Below are positions 24,711 through 33,250 of a DNA stretch of 34,615 nt, one piece after another. The notes beneath the pieces are model-generated. The model was given only the letters and a program-made list of their open reading frames with translations, had not been told where the DNA came from and searched no databases. Source of the DNA: Endozoicomonadaceae bacterium (GTDB taxonomy: Bacteria > Pseudomonadota > Gammaproteobacteria > Pseudomonadales > Endozoicomonadaceae); contig JAGLCE010000077.1 in assembly GCA_023146365.1 (NCBI GenBank), positions 1 to 34,615 of the forward strand, in the 5' to 3' direction. Each line of letters opens with the position of its first letter. Positions within the stretch are counted from its first letter, which is position 1. The translations under genes were made by a program, and so were the position numbers.

Positions 24711-24939
24711 TGACAAGCTCCGTTCGTAATACAAATTGCTAAGCTGATAAGTTTAACACTCTTACTTAAGAGACAACAAACGCATACGTTAGTTCAATAT
24801 ATTAAACATGGTTATTTCTGTGTCTTATTGAAAAACACCCTGCATGGTACATATAGACTAAATAAGAAGCCCTGTAAAATCGGCCATTTTTTTCAACTGG
24901 GATAACAGCATGAGGGTCGTTATGAGGATCGTTTGGTGC
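24711..24939 (-). promoter_or_regulatory. rpoH leader and promoter region
   Basis: Between ftsX and rpoH lie 229 AT-rich bases. A candidate promoter on the minus strand is TTGTTG, 18 bases, then TAAACT (within about 24750-24785). It overlaps a near-perfect palindrome CTCTTACTTAAGAG (24759-24772). The hexamers are assigned by eye only. Confidence 0.35.
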
Positions 24940-26085
24940 TCAGATATCGACATCGGATTCATCCTGTAACAACTGTCGACGACAGGCTATAAAAGCCCCC
25001 AGAGTAGCGATTGCCGTACTTGCAGCAATCAGCACCAATGTATCGCCAAAACCCAAGAATCCAGGGCGATAGTCGCTTTGGTAAAGATGCAGGAGATCAT
25101 GCAATCCGTCTGATGCCAACAGAAACAGTATGCCAGACACCAGCCAAGCCATCACTGCACCTAGCACACCGTACCAGAATCCCGTACAGACAAAGGGCAG
25201 CATGATGTAGCCATCAGTTCCGCCCACCAGCCGGATCACACGAATCTCATCCATACGAGCCGTGATCAGTAAACGGATCGTATTACCAATCGCCAGCAGC
25301 AACGACACGGCAAGAATCAGTGCCATCCCCCAGGTCAGCTGATTCCCCAGGTCCAGGATCGCATGCACCCGCTTAATCCAGTCACGATCAAGACGCACCA
25401 CATCCACCTGTGACAGCGTCGATAATCTCTCTTGCAGGGCGATGATAGCTGTCGGTGTCAGTGATAATTTCGGTATGATTTCCAGCACCGCCGGTAAGGG
25501 ATTTTTGCCAAAATGTCGCACTAGTTCACTCAATCCTGCCTGCTGCTCAAACTCGGCCAGCCCTTGCTCAGCGGAGATGTAAGTCACACTTTCTATCTCT
25601 GATTTGCCTCTCAGAGTCTGTTGCAACTGCTGGGACTGCGACTCTGTTGTATCAAGTTTGAGGAACAGAGAGAGACGTGCAACCCCTTGCCAGCCACTCG
25701 CCAACGTTTCAATATTATTGAGCGACACGTAAAGTAGAGTTGGCAATGATAGTGAAATACCCAGCACCAGTATTGTCATCAGACTAGCTAGTGGTGTGGC
25801 CATCAGCCGTAAGAATGCCTCACCCGCAACACGCTTATGCAGAACAAAAAACCGTCGCAGCCCAGAGGAGGTTTTGCGGTGCTCCCGTGCTATCGATTGG
25901 GATGACAAGGATTCTTGCCACTCTGATTTTCGACGCCCAGGTTCAGTCGTTTTTCTATCTGATGATACAACAGAAGCATCACGCCAAGTGGTAACGGCCT
26001 GCATTTTGGCTCGTGCACGCTCCCGTTGTTCAGAGGTATTACGACGCCGATTCGAGGATTTCCAATTGAAGAGAAAACCGATCAT
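24940..26085 (-). CDS. ftsX: Cell division ABC transporter permease FtsX
   Basis: This membrane partner of FtsE in the divisome controls septal cell-wall hydrolases. A basic cytoplasmic N-terminus is followed by a first membrane helix (MTILVLGISLSLPTLLYVSL), a large periplasmic domain, and three more helices (MALILAVSLLLAIG, FWYGVLGAVMAWLVSGILFL, LVLIAASTAIATLGAFI). The ATG at 26085 overlaps the ftsE stop by four bases (ATGA), so the two are coupled; a TTG six codons earlier is possible but unlikely. Confidence 0.94.
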   Translation of the reverse strand: MIGFLFNWKSSNRRRNTSEQRERARAKMQAVTTWRDASVVSSDRKTTEPGRRKSEWQESLSSQSIAREHRKTSSGLRRFFVLHKRVAGEAFLRLMATPLASLMTILVLGISLSLPTLLYVSLNNIETLASGWQGVARLSLFLKLDTTESQSQQLQQTLRGKSEIESVTYISAEQGLAEFEQQAGLSELVRHFGKNPLPAVLEIIPKLSLTPTAIIALQERLSTLSQVDVVRLDRDWIKRVHAILDLGNQLTWGMALILAVSLLLAIGNTIRLLITARMDEIRVIRLVGGTDGYIMLPFVCTGFWYGVLGAVMAWLVSGILFLLASDGLHDLLHLYQSDYRPGFLGFGDTLVLIAASTAIATLGAFIACRRQLLQDESDVDI

Positions 26086-26792
26086 GTGGACACCATTGGG
26101 CAATCACTGACAAGCTGCCCCTGATCGAGGGTCAGTACTCGTTTTCCCATACGTCGAACCAACTCTAGGTCGTGGGTCGCCACGAGCACAGTCACCCCAG
26201 CCTGATGAAAGTTGTGAAACAACTGCATGATCTCTTCTGAGAGTTCTGGGTCAAGGTTGCCGGTCGGTTCATCCGCTAACAGCACCGGTGGCCGGTTTAC
26301 GACAGCCCGGGCAATACCCACTCGCTGTTGTTCACCAGTGGATAGCGCTTGTGGTTTTTGCTTTTCTTTATTCAGCAGTCCGACCATATCCAACGCCGCC
26401 CTGACTCGCCGTGCACCCTTTTCAGGCGAAAAACCGGCAACCTGCAAGGGAATTGCCACGTTATCGAAAACAGAACGGTCAAATAACAGCTGATGGTTCT
26501 GAAATACGACCCCAATATTACGCCGTAGCGATGGAATCTGCCCTCGTCGCAACTGGGCCAATGGGTATCCGCCCACCTGAATGAAGCCTGATGTTGGTCG
26601 ATTCATCAGAATGATCAGTTTCAGCAGCGAGCTCTTACCCGCACCGGAGTGGCCTGTAAGAAATGCTATCTCTCCTCGGCCCAACTGAAAGCTGATTTGA
26701 TCTAATCCTATATGGTCGCTGCTGTAACGCTTGGTGACATTATCAAAATGAATCATGTTGTTGGGTACGGTTACGGACCGGGAATCCAGCAC
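26082..26792 (-). CDS. ftsE: Cell division ATP-binding protein FtsE
   Basis: This is the ATPase subunit of the FtsEX complex at the septum. It has Walker A GHSGAGKSS, the signature ALSTGEQQRVGIARA, Walker B VLLADEPTGNLD and the switch histidine in VLVATHD. The frame opens at a GTG (26792) with a good AAGGA six bases upstream. Family members usually start at the MIxF found 12 codons later (ATG at 26756, weak ribosome site), so the true start is uncertain. It lies between ftsY and ftsX in one operon. Confidence 0.95.
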   Translation of the reverse strand: MLDSRSVTVPNNMIHFDNVTKRYSSDHIGLDQISFQLGRGEIAFLTGHSGAGKSSLLKLIILMNRPTSGFIQVGGYPLAQLRRGQIPSLRRNIGVVFQNHQLLFDRSVFDNVAIPLQVAGFSPEKGARRVRAALDMVGLLNKEKQKPQALSTGEQQRVGIARAVVNRPPVLLADEPTGNLDPELSEEIMQLFHNFHQAGVTVLVATHDLELVRRMGKRVLTLDQGQLVSDCPMVST

Positions 26793-26831
26793 GTTGAATC
26801 CTTAATAACACCGAACGTCCCCATCCCCCTG

Positions 26832-28103
26832 TTATTGAAATTCAGTATCAGAAAATAAAGCGTCCACAAATTCAGCAGCACGGAATGGCCGCAGATCATC
26901 AATCTGTTCACCCATGCCCAAGAAGCGGATTGGTAACTGCATCTGTCGCGCCAAGGCAAAGACCACGCCACCTTTGGCGGTGCCATCCAGCTTGGTTAGC
27001 GCCATTCCGGTCACCTGCACCGTTTCATTAAACAGCTTGGCCTGATTGAGCGCATTCTGACCGGTACCAGCATCCATCACCAGCAATACCTCATGGGGAG
27101 CTGTTTTATCGAGTTTACCCAGTACTCGCTTGACCTTTTTCAGCTCTTCCATCAAGTGCTCCTTGTTATGTAAACGACCAGCCGTGTCTGCAATTAGAAC
27201 ATCTGCACCACGGGCTTTTGCCGATTCCAAAGCGTCGTAAATCACGGAAGCACTGTCCGAACCTGTCTGTTGGGCAGTGACCGAGATCTGGTTGCGATCC
27301 CCCCACGCCTGAAGCTGTTCAACAGCCGCAGCACGGAAGGTATCTCCGGCCGCCAGCATGACTTTTCGTCCTTCATTTTTCAGACGTTTGGCCAACTTGC
27401 CGATAGTCGTGGTCTTGCCGGCACCGTTCACTCCCACCACTAAGATGACATATGGATTGAAGCGTTGATCAATCACTAGAGGTTTATCCGAAGGCTCAAG
27501 GATTTTGGTCAGTTCAACCTTGAGTGCAACCATCAGAGCGTTGAAGTTATCAAGCTCCTTATATTTGACCCGTTCTGTCAAACCAGCCATGATATCACTA
27601 GTCGCATCGACTCCGACATCCGCCATGATTAGCTCAGCTTCCAGCTCCTCCAACAACTCATCATCGATCTCTTTTTTACCGATAAAAAGCGTGGAAACAC
27701 CTTTCAACAAGGAGTCCCGAGTTTTATTCAACCCTGTCTTTATCCGGCTGAAAAAGCCGCTGTCGGCAGCTTCCTGTTCCAGCTTAACGTCACTGGCGCA
27801 CTGAGACGTTGACTCAGAAGTCATCTCAGACTTAGTCAGTTCAGGGCTCTGGGCAAGTTCTGACGTCGTGGCAGGAGTTAGCGACTCGGCCAGCACTTCA
27901 GGCTGGCTATCTGTAGCTGAATCACTATTCTCGACAGGTTCCGGTGAGGAGTCAGTCGGAGTTGTTGTGCTCGGCTCTACCGTTGCTTCAGCATTCAGCT
28001 GGGCATCAGCACCCGGTTGTGGCGTGGGGGCCTTATCGTCGCTCTTGCCCCAGGGCCAGAAGCCGCGTTTCTTCGCACCTTTATCATCTTTTTTACCAAA
28101 CAT
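26832..28103 (-). CDS. ftsY: Signal recognition particle receptor FtsY
   Basis: FtsY docks ribosome-SRP complexes at the membrane for insertion of membrane proteins. A long acidic Glu/Ser/Thr-rich A domain precedes the NG GTPase domain with GVNGAGKTTTIGKLA (P-loop), AAGDTFRAAAVEQL, DTAGRLHNKEHL and TKLDGTAKGG. I prefer the ATG at 28103 (MFGKKDDKG, basic start like homologs). The open frame extends 26 codons further to an ATG at 28181, without a ribosome site. It is the first gene of the ftsYEX operon. The usual divergent neighbour rsmD is absent and replaced by IS5 sequence. Confidence 0.95.
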   Translation of the reverse strand: MFGKKDDKGAKKRGFWPWGKSDDKAPTPQPGADAQLNAEATVEPSTTTPTDSSPEPVENSDSATDSQPEVLAESLTPATTSELAQSPELTKSEMTSESTSQCASDVKLEQEAADSGFFSRIKTGLNKTRDSLLKGVSTLFIGKKEIDDELLEELEAELIMADVGVDATSDIMAGLTERVKYKELDNFNALMVALKVELTKILEPSDKPLVIDQRFNPYVILVVGVNGAGKTTTIGKLAKRLKNEGRKVMLAAGDTFRAAAVEQLQAWGDRNQISVTAQQTGSDSASVIYDALESAKARGADVLIADTAGRLHNKEHLMEELKKVKRVLGKLDKTAPHEVLLVMDAGTGQNALNQAKLFNETVQVTGMALTKLDGTAKGGVVFALARQMQLPIRFLGMGEQIDDLRPFRAAEFVDALFSDTEFQ

Positions 28104-28478
28104 CGCCGTTACTTGATCATCAAACTGGTTGGGCGGACGCTGCTGCGAACCTGGAATTAACGCAAATTCAGCAGCAGGCATAGGGAGTGTGGAAAATAGT
28201 TAGAATCATACTATTCGTGCCACTGCTTGGAAGATATTTATAAAATGCCATCCTTTTGCAAACTATCCATGCAGGAAAGCATCTATTCCCCACAAACTAT
28301 CTTTTCAGGAGGCCTCCCGCGTTCTCTTCCAAAAACACATAGAGCTTGCCAATGTTACACCTCGGGGGTTAGTCGCATGTCCGAGCTCAGTACATATGAG
28401 ACACATCAGGCGATCCGCATGAATTACTGATAGTAACTCATTGACGTTTCTAATCCAATGTCATCGTGAGACTTACTC
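28104..28478. other. Region between ftsY and the IS5 transposase
   Basis: It should hold the ftsY promoter. The right part may contain the decayed 5' end of the IS5 transposase (a short frame from 28377 beginning MSELSTYE), which then loses frame before 28479. I found no clear IS5 inverted repeat. An open frame at 28227-28430 has no support. Confidence 0.35.
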
Positions 28479-29058
28479 ATGGTGACGATACTGCTAAGGA
28501 AGCCGGGTAATGGTCGCCGTCCTTACCCCCTGATGACGATGCTGCGTATTCACTGTATCCAACAATGGTACAGCCTGAGCGATCCTGCCATAGAGGACGC
28601 GCTCTACGAAATTGCCTCGATGCGGCTGTTTGCAAGTCTGTCACTGGATCGCGCGATACCTGACCACACCACGATCATGAACTTCCGGCATTTGCTGGAG
28701 CGTCATGGTTTGGCACGAAAGATCTTCAAAGAAGTAAACGACTGGCTGAGCGAAGCCGGTGTCTTGGTCAAAGAAGGTACGCTGATGGATGCCAGCATTA
28801 TCGAAGCACCCAGTTCTACCAAGAATAAAGCCGAGGAGCGTGATCCTGAGATGCATCAGACCAAGAAAGGTAACCAGTGGCACTTTGGCATGAAAGCTCA
28901 TATTGGTGTCGATGCACGCACTGGCCTAACGCATAGCTTTACCACCACGGCGGCCAATGAGCACGACCTCAACCAGGCTGAGAACTTACTACATGGCGAT
29001 GAGGACTTTATCTTCGCCGACAGTGGCTACCGGGGTGCAGAGAAACGCGAGGAACTAG
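28479..29058 (+). pseudogene. IS5-family transposase, 5' part (interrupted)
   Basis: The frame contains KPGNGRRPYP, TMLRIHCIQQWYSLSDPAIE, MRLFASLSLDRAIPDHTTIM, DASIIEAPSSTKNK, GMKAHIGVDARTGLTHS and FADSGYRGAEKREEL. This is the N-terminal and central part of an IS5-group DDE transposase, with the first two catalytic Asp residues. The first 45 or so residues of the family are missing or decayed. The gene is cut after EEL by the 2401-bp insertion. Joining it to 31460-31732 across a single CTAG restores KREELEDIKVDWHIAEIP in frame, so it was intact here when the insertion happened. Confidence 0.9.
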
Positions 29059-29248
29059 CAGTCTGTCGGACTGACAAAATTTAATAAATTCAATTTTGTC
29101 ACCCACCAGAGGGTTTTTGTAGACTTTCGTATGGCTGAGTACAGACAATCTATTAAGTTTGTAGGGTGAGTTGATTGAAATGTACCGGCGTCCTACCAAG
29201 CCCTATTTTTGCCTTAAATAGCAAAGAATATATCTTTCCCTGGATAGC

Positions 29249-29485
29249 TTACGTCATTCTCAATATATTCATTCGCTTTAGATTCCAAGCCAGTGTGACC
29301 AGCGTCCATTCGCCCGCTACCTTTTCGATTCCACGCATTGAAAACTGCCTAAAACCCATTACCTGTTTTATCGTTCGGCGCTTGGCTCATATGCTCGCTG
29401 ACGACCAGCCCAGTATCGGTATCGACACTGGCCTGGGCGTTATAGCATTCTGGGCGTTATAGCATTGCGCAAACCCGCCACCGGA
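29249..29485 (-). pseudogene. IS1182-family transposase fragment, internally deleted
   Basis: The minus strand reads YNAQ (with an 18-base tandem duplication), then ASVDTDTGLVVSEHMSQAPN. It then jumps to KQVMGFRQFSMRGIEKVAGE and WTLVTLAGNLKR-type C-terminal sequence, ending at 29249. These are the middle and C-terminal parts of IS1182 transposases, fused by deletion at AAACAGGTAATGGG. Confidence 0.7.
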
Positions 29486-29832
29486 GCTAGATAACCGGCT
29501 TGCTCTGAGTAAAGCTACTTTACCAAGTTTTGGGAATTCTATCAAAGATTCCTTAAATTAGAAGGAACGCTACGAGCACTGCTGATAAGCGAATCAACCC
29601 CGTCTTTTTTAACAAACTAATGAATAATGATAAAATGTATCACATAATACGCCAATGACTTTTCCATTCTTTATACATATTACCAAGCCACTTAAAAAGA
29701 TTAAGCAAACCCACTTTGTGTTTAATAATTTGGTTGTCAGTACGTAGAATATAGTTATCTGTTGTTTAATTTAAGATTTAGCACATTCATCAAAACAGAT
29801 AACTCTCTTCTTTTCAAGAATAATGGTCATGT
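29486..29832. other. AT-rich passenger DNA downstream of the IRG-like gene
   Basis: No gene is recognised. The only notable feature is copy B of the short shared element at 29788-29819. Confidence 0.35.
29788..29819. repeat. Copy B of the short element shared with 3599-3627
   Basis: Matches CATCAAAA..GATAACTCTC..TTTTCAAGA of copy A with a 3-base insertion and two substitutions. It lies 14 bases past the stop of the IRG-like gene. Confidence 0.5.
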
Positions 29833-30684
29833 TTAGTCGGCACTATTACCATTAAAATTATTGGATTTTATTAAATCTGAAGCTTCTTTAAAATCAAACT
29901 TATCGACAAACCTACCGCTAACCAGAAGGAGCTTTTTATTGCCAGGCATTAGATCTTCTTTTTGAAGACTAATTGTCAGTTTATCAAAAATACGATCCTT
30001 TCTTATTCTACTTATCTCATCAATACTCATATCGCTTGTTGAATAATCATATATAAAATCATCAATATATCTATCAAACATGCTCACTATTACGAGATAA
30101 GGTTTTCCAGCATCCTTAGCAATTTTAATTAGTTCGCAAACTGATGTGGACAAAGTTGCGTCGATCATGAAAACGACTGCATCGTAATCATCATAACGTT
30201 TCCATTCTCTAATTTTCCCTTCCAAATCAGCGAACTTTGGTACTCTACATAGCACAACATTATCGTCAACACCGTAGAATTTGGTTGAAGTAATGGGTTG
30301 TTTATCTTTACCAAGAGGCGCAGCATCAGAAGATTTATTGCCCATCAGTGCATTAATAAAAGTATTTTTCCCAACATAATTTGACCCATCGATTACAACC
30401 TTTCTATGATTTTCATATTCTTCAGGTATAACTAATTTGGATGTAAGTGTAAAAAAATCTATTTTAACACCCCGCTTGTTTAGTGACGTGTAAAAGTAAC
30501 ATTCTCTGTATTCAGGGTGTTCTCTGATAAGGGACTCTACCTCTTCCGTGTTAATACTATAGCAGGAAAACAAACCCGAGACTGAGGCGCCAGCAGTTAG
30601 CAAGATTCGTGACACTATGCCCTTATTACTGTTTAAGTTCCAACTATAGGAAGCTGCTTCAAAAAGATTCATATCGATACCCAT
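29833..30684 (-). CDS. IRG-like GTPase-domain protein with degenerate nucleotide motifs
   Basis: A 283-residue protein. A helical N-terminal region with a hydrophobic stretch (22-40) precedes a P-loop GTPase-like domain. The P-loop is GSNYVGKNTFINALMG (100-115), with Asn where Ser/Thr normally binds Mg. It is followed by DAAPLG, a DxxG motif (153-156), the strand DDYDAVVFMIDATLS, a degenerate G4 (SMFD, 201-204, for TKxD) and LLLVSGRFVDKFDF (253-266). The order and local pattern resemble immunity-related GTPases (IRG) of animals, which act in cell-autonomous defence on pathogen vacuoles. The altered G1 and G4 suggest weak or no GTPase activity. It is AT-rich and lies within an IS1182-ended insertion. 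A different TRAFAC GTPase family cannot be excluded. Confidence 0.6.
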   Translation of the reverse strand: MGIDMNLFEAASYSWNLNSNKGIVSRILLTAGASVSGLFSCYSINTEEVESLIREHPEYRECYFYTSLNKRGVKIDFFTLTSKLVIPEEYENHRKVVIDGSNYVGKNTFINALMGNKSSDAAPLGKDKQPITSTKFYGVDDNVVLCRVPKFADLEGKIREWKRYDDYDAVVFMIDATLSTSVCELIKIAKDAGKPYLVIVSMFDRYIDDFIYDYSTSDMSIDEISRIRKDRIFDKLTISLQKEDLMPGNKKLLLVSGRFVDKFDFKEASDLIKSNNFNGNSAD

Positions 30685-31352
30685 ATAAAAAAGAATTAGT
30701 GTAAATCTGACAATTTTAACCTGTATACAGTTACACTTAAAATGCTATGCCAGACTAGTTATGATATACAATAGATCATGATCAGTTTAAACATTATCGA
30801 TTAATGTTCACCTATTGATTGTTACATTCGACAACCATTAAGTGAATAAAGTTCAATAATTCCTGCTATTTTCCATCAGGCTCATAACTTTCCACTCAAT
30901 TATTCTTCAAACCACAGCAACGCACGTTGCGATAATCAAACTGACAGTAGATGATTCGGAACAAAGACTCTACCTGCGCTGGTATCTGTGAGTGCTGCCA
31001 ATTGCGTTTGTGCCGGATGTTACTCAGGTTGCCTTTTTTTCCAAGTTTGCGTTTTCATTGACCCTCCAGTACAACCCAAGGCACAGAACACCACTGAATA
31101 AGTGATATTGACTGTCCAAGCTATGGGATCCACTTCAGATTATAGCCTGCCCAGAAAAGTTCCAGGAGGACGGACACCGCTCGAAGTTTACACCGGGCAG
31201 TCGATTGTAGTTATTGCTTAAATTCAGACCCTACCTATTTTATGTCATGTTTTCGGAAACTTATTTCGATAAAAGTTGCCTATACAAGAAGCTAAAAGCA
31301 TAATAAATTCGACAATAAAACTTGATCAAATGATAAAAACAAAAGAATATAT
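30685..31352. other. Passenger DNA upstream of the IRG-like gene
   Basis: It must contain the promoter of that gene. At about 31130-31218 the plus strand reads DYSLPRKVPGGRTPLEVYTG and then stops, resembling a C-terminal transposase or integrase motif (R.PLEVY) but too short to classify. Otherwise nothing is recognised. Confidence 0.35.
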
Positions 31353-31406
31353 CATTACATACATTACATACATTACATACATTACATACATTACATACAT
31401 TACATA
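31353..31406. repeat. 9-bp tandem repeat, six copies (CATTACATA)
   Basis: Six perfect copies of CATTACATA make up 54 bp close to the right end of the IS1182-ended insertion. It is a microsatellite-like tract in non-coding DNA and likely to vary in copy number. Confidence 0.95.
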
Positions 31407-31459
31407 AACCTGAATCCGTGACTTCAAAGCAAAAATAGTTAGTTAAGTCCGACAGGCTC

Positions 31460-31732
31460 CTAGAGGACATAAAGGTTGATTGGCACATTGCCGAGATCCC
31501 CAGCAAGGTAAAAGCGTTAAAGAAACATCCGAGAATCAACAAGGTTCTATTGAAAACGGAGTATTTGAAAGCCAGCATCCGAGCTAAGGTTGAGCATCCT
31601 TTTCGGATCATTAAATGCCAGTTTGGTTTTACCAAAGCGCATTATCGTGGCATGGCTAAAAATGACAGCAAGCTGGCTATGCTGTTTGCTCTGGCGAATA
31701 TCGTTAGAGTAAATCAGATGCTAAAAACATAG
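31460..31732 (+). pseudogene. IS5-family transposase, 3' part
   Basis: Continues the gene at 28479-29058: EDIKVDWHIAEIPSKVKALK, then YLKASIRAKVEHPFRIIKCQ and FGFTKAHYRGMAKNDSKLAM, ending QMLKT at a stop. It contains the catalytic Glu region (E in KVEHPFRIIK) and the conserved Y-R-G..KN segment of IS5-group transposases. Confidence 0.9.
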
Positions 31733-31862
31733 GGCCAGTGTGTATGGATGTCGGAAAACCGGCATTCAGACACTGAAAAACGAACAGTCATTGGGTGGTT
31801 ATCCGGAAAATAGGTCTTGATGGAGTGATTTGCTTGAAAGGCAGGACTTAATCGTAGGTTCC

Positions 31863-31930
31863 CTAACCAGCTGGTTAGTGATAACCGATGCATTATTCCT
31901 TACTGTTCTCTATGTGGCATCAAACACCAA
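31863..31930. repeat. Left copy of a ~68-bp direct repeat flanking the zinc-finger locus
   Basis: About nine in ten bases match 33658-33725 in the same orientation. Each copy opens with the 16-bp palindrome CTAACCAGCTGGTTAG. The repeats enclose about 1.7 kb that contains the zinc-finger gene. Confidence 0.85.
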
Positions 31931-31966
31931 TTTAACTGGAATTAACTGGAATAAAGATTTAAAACG

Positions 31967-33070
31967 ATGAATTCCAATTGTGATATCAACCATACATCAA
32001 CGTATGCTGTCAGCTTATCTGCCGATTCCGCTAATCGGCCAAGCGCATCGTCATCGCCTGAGAACACGTATACAAATCCCGAGCGATTATCAACCGGCAA
32101 CACTTTTTTCATTGATCACGGTACGCAGTTACAGACTAGAAAAGCCACTACCGCTGACCTCCAAATAAGTAGTGATTCTATCGATACTACGTCACATGAT
32201 TCTAGCAGTGGAAGCGAAGCGTCCACTGTCATCTGGTCTGTTGATCCTGATAATCAACCAGAGTCATCGTCATCGTCATCGTCATCGTCCAAAAAATTGT
32301 TGGGGGATTCTGAAGTTGTATCGTATTGCGACAAACTGCTAGATGATGACTATTTACCGTTATCGGTTAAGACAGCCTCTCCCACTGACACCCCAATCAC
32401 TAGCGAGGATGTCGCTAGTGGGTCGAACACCGGAAGCGAGCCAACAGCCGATTCGGATCTATTAAGCAGCGGCACGAGTAATCCTGAAGTGCCTGGTGGT
32501 AGCCAGCCTAATATCTGCGAGAAGACCCAAGTTGGAAAAAAACGCAATTACTCTGGGCAGGAAGCCTACCGATGCTATACCTGCGGCAAGCACTTCGAAC
32601 GTAAGGGCAACCTCACTCGACACTTGAAAATCCACATTACGGGAATCTCCTCTTACCAGTGTGATATTTGCAAACAGTACTTGGCATCTAAGTACAACCT
32701 TGAAAGACACATGCTAATCCACACTGGGGAGCAACCCTTCCAGTGCGGTGTCTGCGGCAAGGGCTTCAATCAGAACTGCCACCTCATGGAACACAGACTA
32801 ATCCACACTGGGGAGACACCCTTCCAGTGCGGTGTCTGCGGCAAGGGCTTCTCTCAGAGCAACAACCTCAAACGACACATGCCAATCCACACTGGGGAGA
32901 AACCCTTCCAGTGCGGTGTCTGCGACAAGGACTTCCTTCGGAGCAGCAACCTCAAACGACACATGAGAATCCACACTGGGGAGCAACACTACAAGTGCGA
33001 GATTTGCGGCAAGAGCTTCGCATATAGGCAGAACTTCACACGGCACATGAGAATCCACGCTGGGGAGTAA
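31967..33070 (+). CDS. Kruppel-type C2H2 zinc-finger protein, truncated by a premature stop
   Basis: A Ser-rich N-terminus (1-195), including an eight-Ser run from TCATCG repeats and a basic KKR near 191, is followed by six C2H2 fingers (201-223, 230-252, 258-280, 286-308, 314-336, 342-364). These carry TGEKPFQC-type linkers, the hallmark of animal Kruppel fingers and not of the bacterial Ros type. Such proteins bind DNA in a eukaryotic nucleus. The frame ends at GAG TAA, where sister linkers have GAG CAA, and a seventh finger follows in frame. Fingers 3-5 are nearly identical at DNA level, indicating recent tandem duplication. Six fingers could still bind DNA. Host origin is very likely by architecture. 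Confidence 0.88.
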   Translation: MNSNCDINHTSTYAVSLSADSANRPSASSSPENTYTNPERLSTGNTFFIDHGTQLQTRKATTADLQISSDSIDTTSHDSSSGSEASTVIWSVDPDNQPESSSSSSSSSKKLLGDSEVVSYCDKLLDDDYLPLSVKTASPTDTPITSEDVASGSNTGSEPTADSDLLSSGTSNPEVPGGSQPNICEKTQVGKKRNYSGQEAYRCYTCGKHFERKGNLTRHLKIHITGISSYQCDICKQYLASKYNLERHMLIHTGEQPFQCGVCGKGFNQNCHLMEHRLIHTGETPFQCGVCGKGFSQSNNLKRHMPIHTGEKPFQCGVCDKDFLRSSNLKRHMRIHTGEQHYKCEICGKSFAYRQNFTRHMRIHAGE

Positions 33071-33250
33071 CACTACCAGTGCAAGATTTGCGGCAAGAGC
33101 CTCAGTAAGGAAAACAACCTCCAAAAACACGTAAAACAATGCCACTCCACCCCCCCCCCGTCCTTGCAATATCCTAAGGCTTGGACTGCACTAGAAAAAG
33201 TAGCCTCAAACGTCATCTCAAGCCCGTCAACGCCAGCCAAGACCTTCTAG
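33071..33250 (+). pseudogene. In-frame continuation of the zinc-finger gene: seventh finger and tail
   Basis: Directly after the TAA the same frame reads HYQCKICGKSLSKENNLQKH with a final C-x-H pair. A tail with a Pro run (from ten consecutive C, 33150-33159) follows, and a stop at 33248-33250. A single C-to-T change (CAA to TAA) explains the truncation. Confidence 0.75.

Larger units (their letters stand above)
29059..31459. mobile_element. IS1182-ended insertion (2401 bp) carrying an IRG-like gene, inserted in an IS5 transposase
   Basis: The left end begins CAGTCTGTCGGACT. The right end, read inward, is GAGCCTGTCGGACT, giving 14-bp inverted repeats with two mismatches. CTAG flanks both ends (29055-29058 and 31460-31463) as a target duplication inside an IS5 transposase gene. 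The left 430 bp are the 3' part of an IS1182-family element with an internally deleted transposase. The right side keeps only about 25 bp in common with the related element at 33731-34339. The interior (about 29490-31430) is passenger DNA with the gene at 29833-30684. There is no intact transposase, so it would need help to move. Confidence 0.85.

Noticed and set aside
31353..31406. Possible CRISPR array
   Set aside because: Units are 9 bp, contiguous and without spacers, and no cas genes are present.
31261..31635. Open frame on the minus strand with an NVC tripeptide repeat
   Set aside because: The repeat is only the 9-bp microsatellite read in one frame, and the frame crosses the insertion boundary into the antisense strand of the IS5 transposase.
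33060..33075. TAA read as glutamine (alternative genetic code)
   Set aside because: Many other genes here, including the IRG-like and hsdS-type fragments, use TAA as a normal stop. A point mutation is simpler.
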